Below, in pieces: positions 55,344-64,000 of a DNA stretch of 64,000 nt. Location: contig JBCAMK010000007.1 in the NCBI GenBank assembly GCA_038503065.1, positions 1,984,001 to 2,048,000 on the forward strand, read 5' to 3'. Below the pieces are notes generated by a model. It searched no databases. It was not told where the DNA came from and was given only the letters and a program-made list of their open reading frames with translations. How positions within the stretch are numbered: the stretch's first letter is position 1; the number at the start of each line of letters is the position of its first letter. The stretch comes from Paragyromitra xinjiangensis (taxonomy: Eukaryota; Ascomycota; Pezizomycetes; Pezizales; Discinaceae). The position numbers were made by a program, and so were the translations under genes.

Positions 55344-57086
55344 CTACTGGCTCGACTGGCCACGTCTAGCAGACATTCCCTGCTTGCCCGACTTATTCAA
55401 CCTGACTTGTCTAACTGGCCTAGCCGGCCTAGCCGGTTCGACTTGCTTCTTATTTCCCAATAGTTTAACACACCATGGCCAAAGCTCCTCCATAGACCAT
55501 TCGCGGACAAGACTAATGAATTTTGCAATCTTAAAGATTCCAATCACCGTGTTGGTATTTCCAATAGGGTATTCGCCTAACAAAACAAATGTATTCTTTC
55601 CAAGCACTACAATCAGAAAATCAAATGCAAACCGCGAAAGAGAACAGGGTATGGAGGGAGAAAGCGACATACCGTAAACTTGGGATCAGAGGCAAGGTAG
55701 GCAACGTGGTAGGACCAAGATGAGCCAACCACTGAAACGCCAATGATAGGTTTAATCTTCGTACTAACCGACTTTTCTTTCCCATTTCGACCCTCATTCT
55801 CCTGTTCCGAGAATTCAACCCAATCCAGGTAAACTCTTCCCGTCCTGACTGCCCAAACCGCAAGCTGAGTCTCTGCCTCCGCCAACGGCCGGCCGCCCGG
55901 TGACTTGACCTCGACTCCAAGGACGACGAGTTTATTTTTCGTATTAGCATCAGCAAACGCACTGAGCGGAATATGCCTCGGTAAATTCAAGAAATCCTGA
56001 GAGAATTCTGAACAGCGTCTGTCAAGCGCAAGGACACGATCGATCCTACTAATCTGAAGGTTGGGGTAGAGTGTCTTGTTGAGGTGTTTCCCCGTCACGT
56101 TCTTTTCAATGAAGGCCTGATTTTCTCCCCCCCCAAAATACGCGAGGATATTACCAGCCAACTCATTCCACAGTGCTTCGTCCTCACCCGCAGCTTTAAG
56201 ATCCAAGGAACGAGCAGAAAATTGCTTCACCATCTTCAACATCTCCTCGCCACCGCCCAGCGTAGGCGAGAAAAGATAGTCGGGGAAATCTCGCGAACGA
56301 TGATTTTCCCTTAAAATAGACTAAATACAGCATGAGGTTTCGGTCAGCAGGCTTCTTTCTCCGAAGAATAGGCGAAAAAACTAGAAAGATTAGTTGGGAA
56401 CCTTTAACCCTTCCGGGATACAGCCCGCAATAAGAACTGTCTCGCTGAATCTATCTACAAGCTCCCTTACATCTTCCGGTGCTTCTTTTTCAGCAAGGTC
56501 ATCGCCAGGCCCAGTGAAACATATAGCCACTCGTGAAGGGTCGTCATTATTGGGTTGCATATCTTCGCGCTGCTCCCCTATCTTTCTTCTCTTACTACTC
56601 TTACCGCTACTATCACCACTCGAACGTGTATTAGCGGAAGGAATGGTAGGAGGAGGATCTGGGGCTTCTGAAATAGCCTCGACGAAAGCCGAAGGCCTCT
56701 TATCTCTTTGGGTATTTGCTAGCATTGAAAAAGATTAGCTGATGGTAAGGATGAGAATTGGGGATCAGGATTAAACGAGCAAATGCGGAGTTATAAACGA
56801 GATATATACCCAGTTGCGCAGCATTGCTAAGGCTGCTATTTTTTGTTGCACGAGTTCTGCGGGTTGAACGCCGTAGGACAAGGCCTTGAGGCGCAGCCCT
56901 ATCCTCATGTTTGCTGGCGTCTGCAAAAGACTCATTATGTCGACTTCGTCTGCCACGACGATTGCTCTTATTGGGCAAGGGCACAGAATCAGGCCTCACC
57001 CGTTTACGATTCCGATCGAGCTCCTCCTCTGCACGCTCTCTCTCCTGGTCAATGAGCCAGCCTTCGACGAGACTTGGGTGGACCAT
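55344..57086 (-). CDS. PD-(D/E)XK nuclease-like fungal protein (about 502 aa, four exons)
   Basis: Exon 1 57086-56810 (MVHPSLVEGWLID; Arg-rich), intron 56809-56719 (GTATAT, branch GCTAATC, GCTAG). Exon 2 56718-56402 (PSANTRSSGDSSGKSSKRRK; CFTGPGDD), intron 56401-56321 (GTTCCC, branch GCTGACC, ATTTAG). Exon 3 ends about 55669 and exon 4 is 55606-55344. Exon 3 carries the nuclease-like signature GVEVKSPGG with AETQLAVWAVR downstream. Together E-x-K and the following Gln fit the PD-(D/E)XK core known from a large fungal family whose members often start with a basic, disordered head. The last junction is unclear: the good donor GTATGT (55672) does not keep phase with acceptor TTGTAG, while a weaker GTCGCT (55668) does. 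A frameshift is the alternative. Exon 4 (VLLGEYPIGNTNTVIGIFKI) fits the usual C-terminus. Function unknown. Nuclease activity is not shown. Confidence 0.72.
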
Positions 57087-58596
57087 CAACTCGGTTTCCT
57101 AGATTCCTAGGGGCCGGGATCGAGAGGAAGTCGCGAAGCGAAGGTTGGCTCCGAAGATCACACGTGACGTAACCTACACGTGTTTCAAACCCCCTAACCC
57201 TAAATATCAAAGGCAAATATCGATGGGCTGGAAAATAAAGATGTTAAAACTTCAGCCAGCGTGGGCTCCAACCCCTATCCATCAGAGCACAGAAAAGTGC
57301 CTGAACGCTGACCAGTCGGAACCGTAAGAATTATATGCCAAGACGCCAAGATACCGAGTGACCTTCTGTGAAAGCGCCTCCCCAGGGGCCAGAATTAAAC
57401 CCCCAAACTTGTATACAGATGAACTAGATAGGAAGCAGAATGCGAATTATCAGCTGAAGTTATCCGATCTATGCTCTGTTGTAAGAGTAAACAAGAGGAA
57501 GGGCAAGAACGTACAATTGTGGAGCGAGAAAGGTAGACAACTACGTGTGATCTGAACCATTCAGTATTGTCTCAATATGGGGAGGACTCTGCGGCGCGTA
57601 ACAGCTATAAACAGCGGGTGTGGAGCGAAGTTAGGTGAACTCTGGCATTGTGGGGCCTCGATGGTTGCGGCGATGGTGGTAAGTGAGTCAGGTCACAGTT
57701 TAGGGGAATGAGGCTCAAAATGCGGCTTAAAAGGTTAAATTCTGCTGGTGACAAAAATTACGCACTTATGACAAAAATTACACAATAGGAAGGCAGCCAG
57801 CGCCGGGCTCATTCAGATCAACAGAGGACAAATTAATTAGTCGTCTATTACAAAATTCAACACAAATACCGTATTTATATACATGCAGCTTACCCTAGTT
57901 CAGGCCTATTAATTCACAGCAACATAAAGACTCTCACACTCACTTCCAAGATAGCTGGAACTCATCACAGATAACTGCAATTCCCCTATTACGTGCTTAT
58001 ACTTATAGCACCCAAGTTCCATAGGGCTAGTGAGGTGTGTTAGCAGCAAGGGTGCCCATCCCATAAGATCACTCACTCCTGCAGAAAATTTATCAGGCAC
58101 AGTAAATCTAAGAGTAGGTACATAAGGGTACATAATTGACAAAGGACATGCAGATACATATGTGGGAGCGTATCAAAGGGTAATTATAGACGAAAAGCTA
58201 GGTTAATTACTTCCTATACTTACTATATACCCTCATGATACTCAGCTTTCAAATTGATCAGAACTACCAACAAGTTGCTCTTTAGCCATCTCACGGGAAA
58301 TTAAACTCGTCGAATAGTCTAGACTAGAGACTGGCTACATATTACATATATTATACTACGACATTTACTTGAGTTCAGAGAAAACACCTATTTTATTATC
58401 TCAGTCCAACATATACTGCACCAATCCCTTAAGCTTAAAATTTTAGCTCATAAGAATATAGAAAAAGCGAACGAGTTGCGATTTTTAAAAAACTGGATTT
58501 GACGAAAAATTATCAACACAAAAACAAACACGCAAATCCCCCCGCCTCATAAAATAGAATCAAAAAAAAGCCAAACCGACCCGCCCCACGATACGA
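57087..58596. other. Intergenic, no gene recognised
   Basis: Contains a short direct repeat (GTGACAAAAATTACGCA / ATGACAAAAATTACACA at about 57749-57785). No gene. Confidence 0.5.
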
Positions 58597-58815
58597 CTAC
58601 CCACGGCTAGGCGCTGGCAAACAATCCGGACATTCGCCATCCACTACGACCCGCTCGGTGACTTGCATCCTTACAGGATCCCGCCAGCATCTACACCACC
58701 CAAGGGCCTCTTTTGAAATGCATTTCCCAGTGCGCTTAACGGAGATATGATCACATTTGAAATGTGTTGTACTTTTCCATGTGCAAAGATCTTCGCTTCC
58801 AGCATCGCTCGGCAT
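58597..58815 (-). CDS. Small Cys-rich protein (72 aa)
   Basis: ATG 58815, single frame. Cysteines and histidines are spaced in pairs: LCTWKSTTHFKCDH, then KCISKEALGWCRCW, then ECPDCLP. There is no signal peptide, so a cytosolic or nuclear zinc-binding peptide is more likely than a secreted effector. The C-x(n)-F-x-C start recalls the 122-aa protein near 6.6 kb, but the rest does not align. Family unknown. Confidence 0.5.
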   Translation of the reverse strand: MPSDAGSEDLCTWKSTTHFKCDHISVKRTGKCISKEALGWCRCWRDPVRMQVTERVVVDGECPDCLPAPSRG

Positions 58816-59488
58816 AGCAAAAACTGTTTATTTGGTGTTGATGTTAAGTGATTATAGCAGTGGTAAGCGAGAGAACTATTTTAAATATGGAGCTGATTGT
58901 AAAAAACGCTGTGAGAATTCTGAGTGCTAGAGAGTTATCGAGGAGATGAGGCACAATACACCAGCATTTATAGACTCTGAAGACTCTAAAGTACATATGC
59001 ATCCCCTAGTATTCAGTGTCTCGTTCGAATTCTATGACAACCCCCCCCCCCCGTCCACAAAGGTCGGATACCTCTAGGGATATTTGCCTGGTTGGTGGCG
59101 TTAATACCCATTTCTTACGCTTTGTCTTTAGTGCCGAAGGGCCGTTAGAAAGCCCTTCTATACGCTGGAGCTAATGTAAAGCTAGCTACAAGCATCGGCC
59201 CCATTACTGATAGATCTCCTATGTCAAGCATTCTATAGCCCCCTAGTCTTCTTTCTATCCCTACTTCTTACGTCTACTTAAACCCTATGTTGCGCGCTAG
59301 CTCAAGGGGCTAAGCAATAGTAGCCTCTCAAACCACCGTATGTATCGGCGAGATACGACCCGTCTAGTTTCTAGGGTCACCCCAGTGATATAAAATACAC
59401 GCTCCACAGATCATAGCATCATTGCCAGAATATACCACCCAAAAATTTTCGCCGCATTCAATGTCATGTCAGCGTATCTTAAGATCTG
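58816..59488. other. Intergenic, with a poly-C run
   Basis: About 13-14 consecutive C at 59040-59053. No gene. Confidence 0.5.
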
Positions 59489-60115
59489 CTACCCCAGGCC
59501 AAGTATAGCGCCGCTGTGCCTCACCAGTACATACGGTAGCTGTTTCCCAGAAGCATCTTTGATTGTGCCACCAGGAATCTGTAATCCTTGCAATATATAA
59601 TGATCATCAGTGGCACCTGCGGAGACAAGCCAGAAGCGAGCGAAAACCGGTCTCTGCGGCAAAATAAAGCTATCAGCATTGAAATAAAAAAACAGACCCC
59701 GTTCTATTAACGTATATAACAAATTATATACTATCAGCTACCCTACACCCCAGAAATATTCAACCTCAGAGGCAAGCTCATTATCCAACCACCAATAGAC
59801 AGACCGCTTCCAATATTCTCAATATCCCACGACCTGGCTTTTGTGACACTTCTATATGCGTATGGTAGTGATCCGACACTAACAAGACTTTCAGGCACCG
59901 CATGACCAAAGCCGGAAGACAGCAAGGTCTTGCGGGCGTTGGCGAACATCCGAGAACGATTGAACAGCCAGAGACTCAGCGGAGACCCATACCAGAAAGA
60001 AAATCATAGGGCTCTGAACAACACTAAAGCATCTAGTCTCGAGTTAGGCTGCAAGAAAGCGCCGCTGCCGAGAGCAACGTTCGAAATATCTACCGTCACC
60101 TTTGCTCGCGATTGA
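59489..60115 (-). CDS. Unresolved multi-exon gene or remnant
   Basis: Three minus-strand stretches read like one protein: KVTVDISNVALGSGAFLQPN at about 60100-60015 (then LDALVLFRAL and a stop); MFANARKTLLSSGFGHAVPE, SLPYAYRSVTKARSWDIENI at 59949-59743; and RPVFARFWLVSAGATDDHYI, GTIKDASGKQLPYVLVRHSG at about 59660-59489. Phases differ. I could not find splice sites that join all three without doubt, so it may be an intron-containing gene or a decayed copy. No domain recognised. Confidence 0.35.
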
Positions 60116-62502
60116 TTGATTGATTTATTAAACACTCAGCCCGCGATGAAGCGTTTGGCAAACTTTAGTATATCCCTGATTTAGCATGAAGAGTTAATAT
60201 TTGCTGCTATGGAAGACCCGATATACCCGATGGGGAAGAAAGAAACGAAGGAAAGGCAGAAAGGCTCTCCACACACCGTTATATTTCCAACCGCAACAGG
60301 ACACCTTCCACCATAGGCTTCCCAGCCAATGCCTCCAGGCCTAAATCAGTCCCCGAATACGCTGAATACACCGAATAGGCGCCTGAACAATCCACAGCCA
60401 AAGAAATGTCTATCACAATAAGAAACCCACATATTAAACCCTACGCAGGTGGAGGAAACAAACCAAATAATAGAGAATATACAGAATAACCAAATGTGGC
60501 GCAAAAGGAAATAACCAAAACTCCAAAATTAGTTTGGTAAGCCGAGTGATAATCCGTGCTTGAAACCGCCACCCACAGGCCATGAGTAACGCCCCCGGCC
60601 AGTCAAGCCCCAGCCGCCTCGACAAGAACTATGAACACATAGAAGAACCTCCTAATATAGGCTATCAGCAGACTTTTGAAATTCGCTGCCCTATTAGAGC
60701 GAATACCAACAAATCATGTAAATGACCCCGCATAAGACGCCGAAGCGAGTAGTAAACGTCAACGAAGCTATGGTAAAAGTCGTTATAGCTGAGCCTAAAT
60801 AAAGCTCGTGGATTGAGGAGAGATAGAAGATAAAAACGAATGAAAAAACAGAGGAGGGGGCAGAGAAAAATACACAAGTTTCATACCCCTCATAGATACT
60901 CATCCACCCAACTATCCCATGAGGGACATTCAATCTCACGAACCATCGAGTAGCTTTTAAAGACACGTCGCATATACCAGATATGTTAGCTCGTAAACTA
61001 CACGATATCCAAGATCACAGTCTCTCACTCACTATCCTCCTAGATCCGCAAACTAATTGGAGAACTTTTTCGTTGAAAACTACAAGAAAATAGCTCAAAA
61101 AGATAACGACAGGTAATATACATCTTGCCAATTCTCCTTTGCAGTCTAGAAGTAGAAAGTCTGCATAGTTGACACGGCATGCGAGTTGAACGTGTATGTC
61201 TTTATGCTGTTCCCCCAGAATAACCAACCAAAGCCCTTTCGTTTCCCTTCGTTTCTTATTCTAATTAATCCCTCCTACTCTATAGATGCACGCCATCAAC
61301 CCGTAGATAGATGAGTCGTAAACTATCTAGAGTAGCTACACAGCCCATGAAGAACTGCTAATAGGCCCTCCAATAAACAACCTAGTGTTATTGGTGAAAA
61401 TGCGGAATGTTTAAGAGATGTAGGTACTTCATCATCCAACTACATTCTCCCCAATCTAAGTGAATTCCTTAACCCTCAACAATCTCAAGTTACAGGAAGT
61501 TTGTATCTTTCACCTCCCAGGAGAAAATCCCCTTGATATATCTCCACAGATACCCTACTTCAGCTATTTCGGCCTCATTGCCAATCCTAAGAAGCAATTC
61601 TGGATAGTTCACCGCCAGTATATCTAAAGCACGACAAAAAGAAACAATAGCACGACAAACCGGCAACAAACTTTAGTACTACGTATTAGACGACAATAAA
61701 CACGAACCCTTAACTTTACTTCTAAACCACCAACAAAGCCCAAAAGTAAGCTAGATACCTAAGAAACCCCATGCATAGATAAACTCGAACCAACCTAACC
61801 GTCCTCGAGCTCATGAAAGCCAAAAAAAAACAGGTAGCCTAGACACTCAAGATATAGAGACTTTCTGCGCGACTTAGCACACTATGTTTAAGCGCTTCTA
61901 CCATTGACCAATTACGAGCAGATATATTGAGGAATGCACGATTCTTTTCCCACCAGCGAACCAGTAAAATTCCTCGCAATCTATCACACAGTATTCGAGT
62001 TGCACCCGACGAGTTTGATACCCACCAAGAATAATCCAACACTTTTCCTAATAGTTAGCTATAACCCGCAGTCGGGACGGATCCTAAAAGCCTTCATCCA
62101 CGCCATAGGCCTGTCCTATGGCCGAAAAGACAACTTCCATGCACCAGTCAAAGACAAGACACCCCGAGCCTACCGTTCAACGAGCTGGTTCGGAATATAG
62201 AAGGCTGACCAAGTCGTTTCAATACCACGAAAATCTTCTACTTCTTAGCTCAAAGAAAAGAGCAGATCCGTCCATTCGGGTCGTTACGGGAATCTCGAAA
62301 GAGGAACTTACGTCATCTCTCAACCAGTCTGAAGCTCCGGGGAATGAAGGTGTGCTGTCCCGAGGGGTCGCGGATTATGATTACAAAACTGCCTCCATAA
62401 TCCTACGCTATATGGTGGAAGTTGAGGGTATATCATAAGATCTTATTCTTCTTGTCGCTGGGATTAAATGATAATATCGCAGTCAGTCAAAACAACCCAT
62501 GC
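60116..62502. other. Intergenic, no gene recognised
   Basis: Begins with four GATT units (60112-60127). The remaining frames are short and not convincing, including 62118-62438 on the + strand. Confidence 0.45.
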
Positions 62503-62691
62503 TTAAGGGGAGATATGGTCTGTCTCACTTGTACAGCTCTCTAATGGGAACTTTCTACGGTTGGTAGACAGCACGTTATAAGTTCCGAATTCCCCCGCCA
62601 GTGGGAAGGACAAACTGGTAGGACCCACAGTCTCGGCGATGAACCTCAAATAGTTTCCATACTCCGCAGGAACGCGTACGAAGAACCGCAA
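62503..62691 (-). other. Protein-like fragment, possibly a last exon
   Basis: The minus-strand frame reads FFVRVPAEYGNYLRFIAETV, GPTSLSFPLAGEFGTYNVLS, ending in DHISP. Its composition is protein-like, but no start codon, family or upstream exon can be assigned. Confidence 0.25.
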
Positions 62692-64000
62692 AAACGAGGG
62701 GGAACGAAATACATCTATAAAGCGGGTAAATCCACCTCCTTAAAATCTTCTCTCACATATATTCCGTCGTCTCCGAAATTGTGACATCAAGTATAACATC
62801 TCCCCAGACTACAATCATTAACTCTCACTCGCTTTAATCTAGGAGGAGGGATTTTCTGAGCAGTGTCCAATAAGCTGTACTAGCATCCCGCTAACGTTTG
62901 TGAAACTGATCAGCTTCGCATACAATGAAAAATTTGTACAGAATCTATAGCCCTACAAGCTGCAAAAGCAGCCCATTCCACAACCTCAACGACCTACAAA
63001 GAACCCGTCCAAACCACACACAAAAACACCCACCCACCCATCTAAAGAGGAAGGGAAAAAAAAAACTTCAAGCCCACGATTTTGGTGCAACCAACTCTCA
63101 GCCAATAGCGCAATAGCTCTCTCTGATCATTAATCGAACGATACCCTCATTCGAACACCACCAGTCAAAATCTATAGAAATATCATTTTTCATTCTCATG
63201 TAGTCGTTTAGGCTCATATAAACGAAGATACTTTATCCTGCATACATACATGTGGTCCACCACGTATGAGGTTCCGAGATCATTGGTTACACCACATGCA
63301 TGGGTATGGTTTCCGGCCCCCATCGCATCTCATCCCAGCATACGTTTCTAAACGGTTCGGTTTAGAAACTTTAACTATGGGGGAGGGTGGGCATCCCCGT
63401 CGCTCGGGCCCAGTAAGTCCAACATTTGTGCGAAAAATAAACCATGAGCGAAGAACGCCGACGACTCATTAATACCGAGATAGGGGCGTGTATATATAAC
63501 CCCCCCCGTAGTCAACTGTAATCCAATCATTCGCCAACGTGCACGTGCTGTAGCACGTCAACATCGCCACAATTAATAAACCCTGAGGTGAGAATAACAT
63601 GTACGCGCACACAACAAGTACGTACCCTGAATTTTTCCGGCGCGAACAGCGACTTGCAGGATTTCGGGGTGGACAGCATTCGAAACGAAGGACCTGAGGT
63701 CCTTGACCAACGGAAAGTCCGGGAATTTGTCACATTAATATCGGTACCGGCCCGACGTCGCAGAGCTGGGTCCCTCTAGAGTGCTAGGGGTGGTGAATAT
63801 ATAGCATGGTAAATGATATATATGATAGAAAATTCGGGAAACAATCTTCGCACCGCTATCATATGTGCGTTCTCACGAAAGAACTCGGTGTCCCAATTAG
63901 CTATCCTTCCGAATGTAGGCTAGTCGTTATCTACAGTATGTAATCATACCGGAACTAACCACATCCAAACTGCCGTCTCCGTGGTGTACATACACGCGAT
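62692..64000. other. Intergenic, no gene recognised
   Basis: Short frames only up to the window end. Confidence 0.45.

Noticed and set aside
1..64000. CRISPR arrays, rRNA, bacterial-type operons
   Set aside because: None seen. Genes have introns, long spacers and fungal families, so prokaryotic features are not expected.

Overview
The window looks like nuclear DNA of a filamentous ascomycete (Pezizomycotina). The evidence is short GT-AG introns of about 47-91 bp with CTAAC/CTGAC-type branch sites, a Pho23/ING-type chromatin protein, F-box plus ankyrin proteins, a fungal STAND N-terminal domain, a fungal APH-like kinase relative and a fungal PD-(D/E)XK protein. The style of the F-box/ankyrin proteins and the low gene density suggest Pezizomycetes (truffle/morel relatives), but that is inference. 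I recognise no tRNA, rRNA, CRISPR array or organellar sequence.

Layout. 3-11.4 kb: a long disordered protein, a small Cys/Trp-rich protein, and a two-exon BTB protein with two CUE-like domains. 13-15.2 kb: two F-box/ankyrin genes pointing away from each other, with an unrecognised small gene between them. 15.7-18.5 kb: a DDE transposon whose three-exon transposase reads intact (785 aa). 19.6-20.5 kb: a non-coding element with inverted termini. 21.3-22.2 kb: a gene broken by a frameshift and an in-frame stop. 23-25.2 kb: a two-exon protein with a fungal STAND N-terminal domain but no NTPase. 25.2-30.6 kb: no gene seen. 30.6-32.4 kb: a secreted Thr-rich protein and a small zinc-ribbon protein. 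33.2-36.1 kb: a Pho23-like gene with a 744-bp intron. 37.7-39.4 kb: a GDA1/CD39 nucleotidase interrupted late by TAG. 43-45 kb: an unrecognised ORF and a three-exon C2H2 protein. 45.4-46.2 kb: a foldback structure. 48.8-52.5 kb: a catalytically altered APH-like kinase and a third F-box/ankyrin gene. 55.3-57.1 kb: a four-exon PD-(D/E)XK-like gene. 58.6-64 kb: one small Cys-rich ORF and unresolved coding remnants.

There is no operon logic and no single pathway. Pho23 is a conserved housekeeping gene. Most other genes belong to expanding, fast-evolving fungal families built for protein interaction (F-box/ankyrin, BTB, STAND N-domain, kinase-like, nuclease-like), set among transposon pieces and decaying copies, which is the usual look of an accessory region. 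Exon structures were worked out by hand from frame continuity and splice motifs, and no RNA or database evidence was available. The best leads are the BTB-CUE-CUE protein, the pseudokinase, the nucleotidase with an in-frame TAG, the STAND-type N-domain without an ATPase, and the foldback element.
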